DNA from: Elusimicrobiota bacterium
GTDB lineage: Bacteria > Elusimicrobiota > Elusimicrobia > UBA1565
Direction of reading: 5' to 3'
DNA: 36,831 nt
Assembly: GCA_016196755.1 (NCBI GenBank)
Contig: JACPXC010000021.1
Span: 1 to 36,831 of the forward strand
A program made the position numbers and the translations under genes. Below are positions 1 through 7,600 of this stretch, piece after piece. Every line of letters starts with the position of its first letter. Within the stretch, counting starts at the first letter, position 1. Under the pieces are notes generated by a model. It was not told the origin of the DNA and did not search any database. It worked only from the letters and a program-made list of their open reading frames with translations.

Positions 1-31
1 CAGGCGGCGTTGCCGTTGCCGCACCCCCGAA

Positions 32-50
32 GGACCCCCCACGGGGGTCC
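32..50. repeat. GC-rich inverted repeat (8-bp stem)
   Basis: Arms GGACCCCC (32-39) and GGGGGTCC (43-50) flank a CAC loop. It lies 84 bases beyond the end of the leftward BON-domain gene, so it could form a hairpin in that transcript. No T-run follows on either strand, so a rho-independent terminator is not supported. The rest of 1-134 shows no gene. Confidence 0.4.
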
Positions 51-134
51 GCCGGCGCCGGGGGGCCAAGATCCGTAGCCCCGCTGAGCTCGAAAAACCT
101 GTTTTCCCTCAGCCGGCCCCGCCTTACCCGAGGA

Positions 135-407
135 TTAGGGGTCATCGACGCTCTTGACGCCGTGCTGGGCCTCGGCGGTCTCGGCGGCCAGAGTCCTATG
201 GTAGGGCTCGGACACGGTGCCCGACAGCGTGACGACCCCGTCGCGCACCGCCACCTTGACGCCGTCGCCAGCGAGGTTGTTCTTGAACGTATAGGAGTCC
301 TCGATCGCGGACTTGATGTCGGCGTCGGGCCTGTGCTCCGCGGCGGCGCCCGCCGTGAGCACGGCCAGGGACAGGACGGCTGAACACAGCGCTGTGGTCG
401 ATTGCAT
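135..407 (-). CDS. Small secreted BON-domain protein
   Basis: This 90-residue protein begins with a typical Sec signal peptide (residues 1-23, ending near AGAAAEH) followed by one BON domain (about 27-90). The core pattern GVKVAVRDGVVTLSGTVSE is classic BON, a fold associated with binding phospholipid or periplasmic surfaces, as in OsmY. A Shine-Dalgarno GGAGGT sits three bases before the ATG. The reading frame stops at VKSVDDP, where family members normally continue for a few residues or into a second BON domain, so it is a minimal single-domain version or slightly truncated. It diverges from the gene at 616 across about 200 bases. The role is inferred: envelope stress or maintenance. Confidence 0.75.
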   Translation of the reverse strand: MQSTTALCSAVLSLAVLTAGAAAEHRPDADIKSAIEDSYTFKNNLAGDGVKVAVRDGVVTLSGTVSEPYHRTLAAETAEAQHGVKSVDDP

Positions 408-526
408 GGGACCTCCGGGGCTTGAGGCGCCCTTGAAGGCAGGCTACCAGAAGCCCCCGCCCGCGCCAATTGCGGCAAGGTCAGGGTTTTTGGACTGAAA
501 TTTCACCCGCGGCGATTCATGAAAAA

Positions 527-548
527 GGGACCGGCACTTTACGGTCCC
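527..548. promoter_or_regulatory. Inverted repeat GGGACCG-N8-CGGTCCC in divergent intergenic region
   Basis: Two perfect 7-bp arms (527-533 and 542-548) are separated by 8 bases. The site lies between the leftward BON gene and the rightward gene at 616, about 70 bases before the latter's start codon. A candidate extended -10 (TGC TAGAGT, hexamer 576-581) lies downstream. Placement suits an operator serving one or both divergent genes. The hairpin has no T-tract, so a terminator is less likely. Nothing else was recognised in 408-615. Confidence 0.4.
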
Positions 549-615
549 GGCATGGGAGCCGCGGGCCCCGCCTGCTAGAGTGGGACACACGGTCGAAGTT
601 GACCGAGGAGGGCAT

Positions 616-1020
616 ATGAACCGAATAATCGCCGCCGTCGCGGCGCTGGTCCTGTTCGCCGCCGTGTCGGTCCGCGTCTTCTCCGCCGCGCCCAACGACT
701 CCATGCGTCCGCCGGGCGAGCCCGGCTTGTCGATCAAGCTCATCGACCCCGACCGGAACGCCCACCAGCGCACGGCCACGCTCAGCGTGCAGGTCCGCGA
801 GGTGCAGCTCGTCGATCCGGCGTCCGCCAAGGAGACCGCGGTCCGAGGCCAGGGCCACCTGCACTACCAGGTGGACAGCGGGCCCATCATCGCCACGACG
901 GCGACCAAGCTCAGCTTCCACGAACTCACCCCCGGCCTGCATTCCTTCCGCGTCAACCTGGCCGGCAACGACCACCTGCCCCTTGGCTTGTCCCAGACGG
1001 TCAGCGTTACTATCCCTTAG
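616..1020 (+). CDS. Small secreted protein, DUF6130/DUF4399-like
   Basis: The ATG at 616 is preceded by GAGGAGG, so I prefer it to the longer frame beginning at 580. The 134-residue product has an N-terminal signal or anchor segment (about residues 3-24) and a beta-rich domain. The stretch GQGHLHYQVDSG, followed by LTPGLHSFRVNLAGNDHLPL, resembles small exported proteins of the DUF6130/DUF4399 type, in which a His-rich HLHY motif precedes an Ig-like strand pattern. The family is assigned from memory of the motif; its biochemical role is unknown. It is followed after 12 bases by the superoxide dismutase gene with a strong ribosome binding site, so the two are probably co-transcribed, suggesting an oxidative or envelope-stress context. 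Confidence 0.6.
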   Translation: MNRIIAAVAALVLFAAVSVRVFSAAPNDSMRPPGEPGLSIKLIDPDRNAHQRTATLSVQVREVQLVDPASAKETAVRGQGHLHYQVDSGPIIATTATKLSFHELTPGLHSFRVNLAGNDHLPLGLSQTVSVTIP

Positions 1021-1032
1021 AAGGAGGTCCCA

Positions 1033-1806
1033 ATGAACAAGAAAGAGACGCGGAAAGCCCAGGAATCGAAGCTCGACGAGGCCCTTGAGGAGTCCTTCCC
1101 GGCCAGCGACCCGCCGTCGGTCTCCGTTCCGGCGCCGGCCGAGCCGGCGACGGCGGCCAAGGCCCCGGCCTTCCGGCATGAATACCGGGTGCGCCACGAG
1201 CTTCGGCCCAAGGGCCTGGCGGACATCGGGGAGGAGCAGATCGCCCAGCACTGGACGCTCTACGAGGGCTACGTGAAGAACGTGAACCTCCTCAATGAGA
1301 AGCTCCAGGCCCTTTCGGGAAAGGGCGACTTCGGCCCGGAGTTCGCCGAGCTCAAGCGCCGGGTGGGCTTCGAGTACGACGGCATGATCCTCCATGAGCG
1401 TTATTTCGGCGTCCTCAAGGCCGGCCAGCGGCCCTTGGGCGACGACGCCGAGCTGACGAAGCTCCTCAAAAAGTCCTTCGGCGGCTTCCGCAACTGGCTC
1501 GAGGAGTACAAGGCCATGGGGGCGATGCGGGGGGTGGGTTGGGTGATCCTCTACTACGACCCCTTCGAGCGCGTGCTGACCAACCACTGGATCGGCCTGC
1601 ACGAGGACGGCCATCCCGCGGGTTTCGCCCCGATCCTGGTCATGGACGTATGGGAGCACGCCTACATGATCGACGGAGGGGTCGACGGACGGGCGGCCTA
1701 CGTCGAGGCGTTCATCAAGAACGTCGACTGGCCCCAGGTGGAGCGGACGCTGGCCGAGTCGCGCCGTCTTGCGCCCTCCGCGGGCCTGCACGAGACCCGG
1801 AAATGA
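1033..1806 (+). CDS. Fe/Mn-family superoxide dismutase with N-terminal ESFPASDPPS tail
   Basis: The enzyme dismutates superoxide to oxygen and hydrogen peroxide. All four metal ligands are visible: His73 (QHWTLYEGY), His121 (MILHERYF), Asp205 and His209 (MDVWEHAYMID). The SOD region covers about residues 52-240 of 257. Its opening GLADIGEEQIAQHW follows the LYEGYVKN subtype of the family rather than the E. coli SodB pattern. The first ~45 residues are not part of the SOD fold. They carry LDEALEESFPASDPPS (14-29), a short motif otherwise seen as a small stand-alone bacterial protein, then a Pro/Ala linker. No signal peptide is visible, so it is probably cytoplasmic. A very strong AAGGAGG (1021-1027) precedes the ATG. 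Confidence 0.88.
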   Translation: MNKKETRKAQESKLDEALEESFPASDPPSVSVPAPAEPATAAKAPAFRHEYRVRHELRPKGLADIGEEQIAQHWTLYEGYVKNVNLLNEKLQALSGKGDFGPEFAELKRRVGFEYDGMILHERYFGVLKAGQRPLGDDAELTKLLKKSFGGFRNWLEEYKAMGAMRGVGWVILYYDPFERVLTNHWIGLHEDGHPAGFAPILVMDVWEHAYMIDGGVDGRAAYVEAFIKNVDWPQVERTLAESRRLAPSAGLHETRK

Positions 1807-1871
1807 GGCCGCCGGGGGCGCCCCCGCCGATGGCGGCGGCGCCTCCGGGCCGGCCCGTCCCGGGCGGGCCA

Positions 1872-1901
1872 TTGAGAATCCCTGACGGAAACTCATATAA
1901 T
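1872..1901 (+). promoter_or_regulatory. Sigma70-type promoter for the glmU operon
   Basis: TTGAGA (1872-1877) and a perfect TATAAT (1896-1901) are 18 bases apart. The predicted transcript start is near 1908, giving a leader of about 34 bases before the glmU ATG at 1942. The interval 1807-1871 is extremely GC-rich with overlapping short inverted repeats and no T-run. It holds no gene. Confidence 0.75.
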
Positions 1902-1941
1902 GGTCGTCCCACGCCAGGAAGCGTCCGGGCGGGGACAACGC

Positions 1942-3330
1942 ATGAAGACCGACAAGAAAGGCTCCCTCGGAGCGCTGATCCTGGCCGCCGGCCAGGGCAC
2001 GCGCATGCAGTCGACCACACCCAAGGTCCTGCACCGGATCGGCGGCCGGCCGATGATCTACTACACCCTGCGTCTGGCCTGCGCGCTCAAGCCCGAGGGG
2101 ATCGGCGTCGTCGTCGGCCATGAGGCCGACCTCGTGCGCAAGACCGTCTCGGAATCGCTCTCCGACTGGGGCATCACCCGTCCGGTCTCCTTCATCCACC
2201 AAAAGAGCCTGACCGGCTCGGGCGCCGCCGTCCTCGAGTCCCTGCCGTTCCTCAAGAAGTTCAACCGGGCCTTAGTGACGGCCGGCGACGCGCCCCTGCT
2301 GACCTTCGACACCGTGCACGCCGCCCTGCGCCAGCACGAGGACCAGAAGGGCCAGGTCACCCTGCTCACCGCCCGCCTGCGCGACCCGCGCGGCTACGGC
2401 AGGGTCGTGCGCTCCCCGCTCGGCGAGGTCGTCCGCGTCGTCGAGGAGCTCGACGCCACCCCCAAAGAGGCGGCGATCACCGAGGTCAACTCGGGCAGCT
2501 ACATCTTCGAGACCGCCCTGCTCATGGACGTGGTCCGGAAGCTCTCGCCCAAGAACGCCAAGAAGGAGCTCTACCTGACCGACGCCCTCGAGCAGATCCG
2601 CACCCAGGGCGGCCGGGTCTCCGCCCACTTGAGCGCCACCGGCGAGGAGTGCCAGGGCGTCAACAACCGCCTCCAGCTCGCCAACGCGGAGCGCATCCTC
2701 AACCGCCGGATGCTCGAGCGGCTGATGCTGGCGGGGGTCACCGTGCTCGACCCCAGCACGACCTACGCCGACGCCGACGTCGAGGTGGGTCAGGACACCG
2801 TACTCCTGCCCGGCACGATCCTGCGCGGCAAGACGCGCATCGGCAACCGCTGCCGCATCGGCCCGTGGACCCATATCGAGGACAGCTCGATCGGCAACGA
2901 CTGCGAGGTCCTGTCCTCCTACGTCAAGGAGGCGCGCCTGCTCGAGAAGACGAGCGTCGGCCCCTACTCCCATGTCCGGCCCGGCACCACGGCCGGCCCG
3001 CGCGCGCGCATCGGCAGCTTCAGCGAGGTCAAGGCCTCGCGCATCGGCTACGGCTCCAAGGTCCCGCACCTCTCCTACATCGGCGACACGGAGATCGGCG
3101 AGGACGTCAACGTCGGGGCGGGGACGATCACCTGCAACTTCGACGGTAAGGAGAAGCACAAGACGCTCATCGGCGCCAAGGCGTTCATCGGCTCGAACGT
3201 CAACCTCGTGGCGCCGGTCAAGGTGGGCCGCGGCGCCCTGGTGGCGGCCGGCTCGACTATCACCGATGACGTACCGGACGGCGCCCTGGCTTTCGGAAGG
3301 GCCCGCCAAGTCAACAAGGTGAGGAAATGA
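1942..3330 (+). CDS. glmU: Bifunctional GlmU: GlcN-1-P acetyltransferase / GlcNAc-1-P uridyltransferase
   Basis: GlmU makes UDP-GlcNAc for peptidoglycan and lipopolysaccharide. The 462-residue product matches the family length (about 450-460). The N-terminal pyrophosphorylase domain opens with LILAAGQGTRM (about 12-22) and the PKVLHRIGGRPM substrate loop. The C-terminal half (from about 265) is a left-handed beta helix of hexapeptide repeats, with the acetyltransferase signature HVRPGTTAGPRARIGSFSEVK and the GAGTITCNFDG loop. I start at 1942 because the alternative ATG at 1900 lies inside the -10 box. It heads an operon whose order glmU-prs-rplY-pth is the same as around glmU in Bacillus. Confidence 0.96.
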   Translation: MKTDKKGSLGALILAAGQGTRMQSTTPKVLHRIGGRPMIYYTLRLACALKPEGIGVVVGHEADLVRKTVSESLSDWGITRPVSFIHQKSLTGSGAAVLESLPFLKKFNRALVTAGDAPLLTFDTVHAALRQHEDQKGQVTLLTARLRDPRGYGRVVRSPLGEVVRVVEELDATPKEAAITEVNSGSYIFETALLMDVVRKLSPKNAKKELYLTDALEQIRTQGGRVSAHLSATGEECQGVNNRLQLANAERILNRRMLERLMLAGVTVLDPSTTYADADVEVGQDTVLLPGTILRGKTRIGNRCRIGPWTHIEDSSIGNDCEVLSSYVKEARLLEKTSVGPYSHVRPGTTAGPRARIGSFSEVKASRIGYGSKVPHLSYIGDTEIGEDVNVGAGTITCNFDGKEKHKTLIGAKAFIGSNVNLVAPVKVGRGALVAAGSTITDDVPDGALAFGRARQVNKVRK

Positions 3331-3401
3331 AGACCGCCTCCAGGACCCATTCCCGCGTCCGCGTCCGCTCCGCCGCCCCCCAGCCCCGGAAGGAGACCGT
3401 C

Positions 3402-4349
3402 GTGCACCGCCCCGTCGACGGCACGCTCAAGCTCTTCACGGGCAACGCGAACCGGCCGATCGCCGAGCGCATCGCCGCCTCCCTGGGCACCACCCTCTCC
3501 GAGGCCGAGGTCGGGCGCTTCGCCGACGGCGAGATCAACGTGGCGATCAAGGAGAACGTGCGCGGCAAGGACTGCTACGTCGTCCAGCCCACCTGCCGCC
3601 CGGCCAACGAGAACTTGATGGAGCTCCTGGTCATGGTCGACGCCCTGCGCCGCGCCAGCGCGGGCCGCATCACGGCCGTCATGCCCTACTTCGGCTACGC
3701 CCGGGCCGACCGCAAGTCCTCGCCGCGCGTGCCGATCTCGGCCAAGCTCGTGGCCAACCTCATCACCGAGTCCGGGGCGGACCGGGTGATCACCGTCGAC
3801 CTCCACGCCGGGCAGATCCAGGGCTTCTTCGACATCCCGCTCGACCACATCTTCGCGATGCCGGTGTTCCTCGAGCACCTGCGCTCCAAGAAGCTCTCGG
3901 ACGTCGTCGCGGTCTCCCCCGACGTCGGCGGCGTGGAGCGCGCGCGCGCCTTCGCCAAGCGCCTCGGGGCGGGCTTGGCCATCGTCGACAAGCGCCGCCC
4001 GCGCCCCAACGAGGCCTCGATCTACAACGTCATCGGCGAGGTCAACGGCAAGACCGCCGTCATCCTCGACGACATGGTGGACACCGGCGGGACGCTGACC
4101 AAGGTGGCCAACCGCATCAAGGAGATGGGTGCTACCCGCGTCATCGCCGCCTGCGTGCACGGCGTGCTCTCCGGCAGCGCTCTGGAGCTCGTCGACCAGT
4201 CCGCGATCGAGGAGCTGATGGTCTCCGACTCCATCCCCCTGCCGGGCGGGGCCCGCGGCAAGGTCAAGGTGCTCTCGATCGCGCCGCTCTTGGGCGAGGC
4301 CATCCGCCGCAACCACCGCGGCGAGTCGATCAGCGAGCTTTTCGTCTGA
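3402..4349 (+). CDS. prs: Ribose-phosphate pyrophosphokinase (PRPP synthase)
   Basis: The enzyme makes PRPP from ribose-5-phosphate and ATP, feeding nucleotide, NAD, histidine and tryptophan synthesis. Visible signatures are LKLFTGNANRPIAERI at the N-terminus, the metal/ATP region TVDLHAGQIQGFFDIPLDH, the flexible-loop segment KRRPRPNEASIYNVIG, and the PRPP-binding loop DDMVDTGGTL. Two starts compete. ATG 3327 overlaps the glmU stop (ATGA) but adds 25 Arg/Pro-rich residues foreign to the family. GTG 3402 gives the usual length (315 residues) and has AGGAG (3391-3395) six bases upstream, so I prefer it. The function is certain; the start is about 65:35. Confidence 0.93.
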   Translation: MHRPVDGTLKLFTGNANRPIAERIAASLGTTLSEAEVGRFADGEINVAIKENVRGKDCYVVQPTCRPANENLMELLVMVDALRRASAGRITAVMPYFGYARADRKSSPRVPISAKLVANLITESGADRVITVDLHAGQIQGFFDIPLDHIFAMPVFLEHLRSKKLSDVVAVSPDVGGVERARAFAKRLGAGLAIVDKRRPRPNEASIYNVIGEVNGKTAVILDDMVDTGGTLTKVANRIKEMGATRVIAACVHGVLSGSALELVDQSAIEELMVSDSIPLPGGARGKVKVLSIAPLLGEAIRRNHRGESISELFV

Positions 4350-4365
4350 AGATAAGGAGAGTGTC

Positions 4366-5115
4366 ATGCTAGAAATCAAGGTCGCGGCCGAGATCCGCGC
4401 CGACAACAACACCCGGCATCAGCTGGCCGAGCTTCGCAAGGCCCGCAAGATCCCCGCCGTCGTCTACGGGGGCAAGGGCGAGCCGATGACGGTCACCGTC
4501 GCCGAGAAGGAGCTCATGGAAGGGCTCAAGAAAGGCGGCAAGAACGCCATCATCTATCTCAAGCACTCCAAGGGCGAGGACGCCGTCATCCTCCAGGAGC
4601 TGCAGCGCAACGTGGTCACCGGCCAGCCGATCCATGCCGACTTCAAGCGCATCGACTTGAAGGAAAAGATCACGGTCAAGGTCCCGCTGCACACCTTCGG
4701 CGAGGCCCCGGGCGTGAAGCTCCAGGGCGGTCTGCTCGAGCACGTCCTGCGCCAGATCGAGGTCCGTTGCGTTCCGACCGCGATCCCCCAGCGCATCGAG
4801 GTGGACGTGTCGGCGATGAACGTCAACGACGCGATCCACGTCCGTGAGCTCAAGCTCCCCGAGGGCGTCGAGGTCCTGACCAAGCCCGACCAGGTCGTCA
4901 TCCACGTCGTCATCGTCAAGGTCGAGGCCGAGGCCGTGGCCGCCCCTGCCGAAGGCGCCGCCGCCGCGCCGGGCGCCGAGCCCGAGGTCATCGCCAAGGG
5001 CAAGAAGGACGAGGAAGGCGAAGCCGCCGCGGGCGCAGACAAGAAGGCCCCCGCCGCCGGCGACAAGAAGGCCGCCGCCCCGGCCGCCAAGGAAGGCGCC
5101 AAGAAGGAGAAGTAA
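4366..5115 (+). CDS. rplY: Ribosomal protein bL25, general stress (CTC) form with Lys/Ala tail
   Basis: The product binds 5S rRNA in the large subunit. Residues 1-95 form the L25 domain (ADNNTRHQLAELRKARKIPAVVYGG), and about 100-185 the TL5/CTC C-terminal beta domain (LHTFGEAPGVKLQGGLLEHVLRQ is split across this junction). The last ~65 residues are a low-complexity Ala/Lys/Glu tail, longer than in most homologues and probably disordered. A clear AAGGAG precedes the ATG. The TAA stop (5113-5115) is followed in the same frame by pth, which has no ATG/GTG/TTG at its proper start. Confidence 0.94.
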   Translation: MLEIKVAAEIRADNNTRHQLAELRKARKIPAVVYGGKGEPMTVTVAEKELMEGLKKGGKNAIIYLKHSKGEDAVILQELQRNVVTGQPIHADFKRIDLKEKITVKVPLHTFGEAPGVKLQGGLLEHVLRQIEVRCVPTAIPQRIEVDVSAMNVNDAIHVRELKLPEGVEVLTKPDQVVIHVVIVKVEAEAVAAPAEGAAAAPGAEPEVIAKGKKDEEGEAAAGADKKAPAAGDKKAAAPAAKEGAKKEK

Positions 5116-5694
5116 ACGGGCATCCTCCTGGTCGTCGGCCTCGGCAACCCCGGCGCGGAGTACGCCGGCACGCGCCACAACGTGGGGTTCCGGGCCGTCG
5201 ACCGCTTCGTGGAGGACGCCGGAGGCCTTTGGAAGAAGGCGCCGGTCGGAGACGGCATGGCGGCGCAGATCGAGCTCGACGGGAGCCCGGTCCGCGCCGC
5301 CAAGCCGTTCACCTTCATGAACGCCTCTGGGCGGATGGTGGGCGAACTGGTCCGTTTCTTTAAGATCCCGCCGGCCGGCACTTTGGTCGTCTCCGACGAC
5401 ATCGACCTGCCCCTGGGCACCCTGCGCCTCCGGCATAAGGGCTCCTCGGGCGGCCAGCGCGGCCTCGAGTCGGTCATCGCCGCGCTGGGCACCAGCGAGG
5501 TCCCGCGCATCCGCCTCGGGGTCGGTCCCAAGCCGCCGCGTTTTGAGACCGCGGACTTCGTCCTCTCGCGTTTTGCCAGCGCCGAGGAGGAGCCGGTGGC
5601 CGACATGCTGGCGCGCGCCGCCGACGCCGTCCGGCTGGCGGTGACCCAGGGTCTGGAAGCCGCGATGAACCGCTTCAACAAGGTCTCCGGATGA
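5116..5694 (+). CDS. pth: Peptidyl-tRNA hydrolase, apparent ACG start
   Basis: Pth releases peptides from peptidyl-tRNA that drops off ribosomes. The 192-residue product has the family N-terminus VVGLGNPGAEYAGTRHNVGF with catalytic His21 and Asn11, then FTFMNASG (Asn69) and SDDIDLPLG (Asp94). The nearest conventional start is GTG 5182, but that would remove Asn11 and His21 and cannot be right. The homologous N-terminus begins at ACG 5116, immediately after the rplY stop, with AAGGAG (5104-5109) exactly six bases upstream. Either ACG is the real start, a T-to-C sequencing error hides an ATG, or rplY readthrough occurs, since both genes share one frame. Synteny rplY-pth supports the identity. 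Confidence 0.9.
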   Translation, partial: TGILLVVGLGNPGAEYAGTRHNVGFRAVDRFVEDAGGLWKKAPVGDGMAAQIELDGSPVRAAKPFTFMNASGRMVGELVRFFKIPPAGTLVVSDDIDLPLGTLRLRHKGSSGGQRGLESVIAALGTSEVPRIRLGVGPKPPRFETADFVLSRFASAEEEPVADMLARAADAVRLAVTQGLEAAMNRFNKVSG

Positions 5695-5915
5695 CGCCCT
5701 GGCTCAAGGTGGCCGTCGGCGTCTTCTTCTTCATGCTGGGCCTGGGCTACATCAACCGCCCTGACCTAATCGAGCGCATGAACGCGGTCCTGCGCGAGAC
5801 CCTGCTCAACGACTCCTACATGGCGCTGGAGCGGCGCAAGTGGGGGGTATTCTTCCTGCTGCTCTCGCTCTTGTTTCTTTACTTGGGCTACATCGCTCTC
5901 TACGGGGCCCCGTGA
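5691..5915 (+). CDS. Small two-helix membrane protein
   Basis: The product has 74 residues and two strongly hydrophobic segments: about 4-21 (LKVAVGVFFFMLGLGYI) and about 52-71 (VFFLLLSLLFLYLGYIALY). They are separated by a charged loop, NRPDLIERMNAVLRET, and ERRKW before the second helix. I do not recognise a characterised family. The start overlaps the pth stop (ATGA), and its own stop overlaps the GTG of the next gene, so it is translated as part of the operon. The predicted location is the inner membrane. The role is unknown. Confidence 0.75.
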   Translation: MTPWLKVAVGVFFFMLGLGYINRPDLIERMNAVLRETLLNDSYMALERRKWGVFFLLLSLLFLYLGYIALYGAP

Positions 5916-7267
5916 GCGTTCCCGAGCTCCTAGCCTTGGCCGACGCCGCGCTCGAGGCGGCGCGCCGCGAGGCGCCCGGCCTGTCCGTCGAGCTCTATCT
6001 CCTGCGCGGCCGCGAGCGCGCCCTCGAACGGCGCGAGGGCCGCCCGGAGCTGGCGGCGGAATCCACCGAGGAGGGGATGGGGCTCCGGCTGGGCGACGGC
6101 GGCCGCATGGCGGCCGCCTCGGCCGGGGGCCTGTCGCCGGAGACCGCGGCCGAGTTGGCCCGCCGCGCCAAGGCCCAGCTCCCGCTCCTGACCCCGGACC
6201 CCGCCAACGTCCTGCCCGCCGGCGGCGCCGCGAGGGCGGCGGCCGGGTTGTCCTCCACTCTGCTCGACCCGGAGGCCTTCCTGAGGCCGCTCGACTCCTA
6301 CGCGCCGCTGCTCGACGAGCTCGGCGCTCGCGCGCGGCGCCTGGACCGGCGGGTCAAGAAGATCCTGCACACCGGCTTCGGGGAATCCTTTTCCGAGGTC
6401 GCCGTGGTCTCGACGGTCGGGGCGCGCGCCTACGAGAGCGGGTCCTCGTCGAGCGTGGGACTCTCGCTGGGGGCCTCCTCCGGGGCCGAGCTCCAGCTGG
6501 GCTCCGGCTCACGGATGGCGCGCCGCTCGGCCGACCTGGCCTGGGAGGTCGCCGCCGACGAGGCGGTCTTCCGCGCCGTCTCCCTGCTCGGGGCCAAGCG
6601 CCTGCCGTCCAAGCGCCGCGCCGTGCTCTTCGACCCCTGGGTGGCCGGCGACGTGCTCGACCTCTTGGCCGGTCCGCTCTCGGCCGAGGAGGTGCAGAAG
6701 GGCCGCTCGCTCTTCAAGGGCCGGATGGGCAAGCGCGTAGCCTCGCGCGCGGTGAGCTTAGTCGACGACCCGCACCGTCCCGGCGGCCTGGGCTCGGCGC
6801 TCTTCGACGACGAGGGGATGCCCACCCGGCGCAAGCTCATGATCGACAAGGGCGTGCTCGGCGAATTCTACTACGACGCCGCCTCCGGGGCGCGCGACGG
6901 CCGCGCCTCGAACGCCTCGGCCTCGCGCGGCGGCCCGCGCGGCTTGCCGGGTCCCGGCCCGACAAACCTGATCCTTCAGCCCGGCAAGCTCAGCCGCGCG
7001 GCGCTCCTGGGCGACACGCAGGACGGCATCCTCGTCTTTGAGATCATGGGGATGCACACCGCCGACCCGGTCTCGGGAGAGCTCTCGGTGGGTGTGTCGG
7101 GTGTGGCCGTGCGGCGCGGGGAGCTCACCCACGGCATCCGCGGCGCGATGCTGTCGGGGAACATCCTCGACCTGTTCCGCTCGGTGGACGCCGTCGCCGA
7201 CGACCTGGTCTGCTACGGCTCCCTGGCCGCGCCGACCTTCCGGGCCGACGGCGTGATGGTGGCTTGA
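5912..7267 (+). CDS. TldD/PmbA-family protein, TldE (PmbA) type
   Basis: TldD and TldE form a heterodimeric metalloprotease that processes microcin B17 and degrades some modified peptides. In that complex TldD carries HExxxH and TldE is the non-catalytic partner. This 451-residue protein has the TldE pattern: an N-terminal domain from SVPELLALADAALEAAR, a mid-region LLAGPLSAEEVQKGRS, then VDDPHRPGGLGSALFDDEG and PGPTNLILQPG. No HExxxH is present. The GTG start at 5912 overlaps the preceding stop (GTGA); the longer frame from 5840 would run back through the upstream gene. No TldD gene is in the window, so the partner must be elsewhere or missing. Confidence 0.85.
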   Translation: MSVPELLALADAALEAARREAPGLSVELYLLRGRERALERREGRPELAAESTEEGMGLRLGDGGRMAAASAGGLSPETAAELARRAKAQLPLLTPDPANVLPAGGAARAAAGLSSTLLDPEAFLRPLDSYAPLLDELGARARRLDRRVKKILHTGFGESFSEVAVVSTVGARAYESGSSSSVGLSLGASSGAELQLGSGSRMARRSADLAWEVAADEAVFRAVSLLGAKRLPSKRRAVLFDPWVAGDVLDLLAGPLSAEEVQKGRSLFKGRMGKRVASRAVSLVDDPHRPGGLGSALFDDEGMPTRRKLMIDKGVLGEFYYDAASGARDGRASNASASRGGPRGLPGPGPTNLILQPGKLSRAALLGDTQDGILVFEIMGMHTADPVSGELSVGVSGVAVRRGELTHGIRGAMLSGNILDLFRSVDAVADDLVCYGSLAAPTFRADGVMVA

Positions 7268-7440
7268 TGGCTATCGATGCCGCCCTGCTGGCCCTCTTGG
7301 CCTGTCCCGCCTGCAAGAAGGCCCTCAGTTACCGGACCGACCCCCCCGAGGCGCTGGATTGTCCCACTTGCCGCAAACGATACCTGGTCAAAGACGGGAT
7401 TCCCGTACTTCTAGTGGAAGAGGCCGTCCCGTTGGAATAG
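7267..7440 (+). CDS. Trm112-like (UPF0434) zinc-ribbon protein
   Basis: This 57-residue protein is coupled to the preceding gene by TGATG. It has two CxxC pairs, ACPACKKAL and DCPTCRKRY, followed by LVKDGIPVLLVEEA, the typical Trm112/YcaR fold. Bacterial members are small zinc proteins often near envelope-biogenesis genes, and eukaryotic Trm112 activates methyltransferases. Here the context (after a TldE homologue, at the operon's end) does not identify a partner. Length and motifs are complete. Confidence 0.85.
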   Translation: MAIDAALLALLACPACKKALSYRTDPPEALDCPTCRKRYLVKDGIPVLLVEEAVPLE

Positions 7441-7600
7441 GGTGGTCACAGAAGGGCGGCGGACGCGTTGGGGTTGGAGGGCGGTTCGGGCGAAAAAGGA
7501 TAGGCCGACATAGCGTGCAGGGTTTGCTTGCTCTCAGCTGGCCGTTCGAACAAAAAAAGGCGGGCTTTCTTAGTGGGAATTTATCCGCCCCCTGACATGA
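7441..7600. other. Non-coding stretch of lower GC, nothing recognised
   Basis: This interval follows the glmU operon and is richer in A/T than its surroundings. It has a run of seven A bases before GGCGGG, but no proper terminator hairpin was found, and no convincing gene, RNA or repeat. It leads into a decayed coding fragment. Confidence 0.4.

Noticed and set aside
1807-1871. GC-rich inverted repeats after the SOD gene as a terminator
   Set aside because: Several overlapping short pairings are possible in very GC-rich DNA, but there is no T-run and no single dominant stem.
517-2202. Long leftward open frame of 561 codons
   Set aside because: It is antisense to the DUF6130-like, SOD and glmU genes, which have clear motifs, and its composition (Arg/Gly/Asp-rich) is typical of a GC-rich shadow frame.
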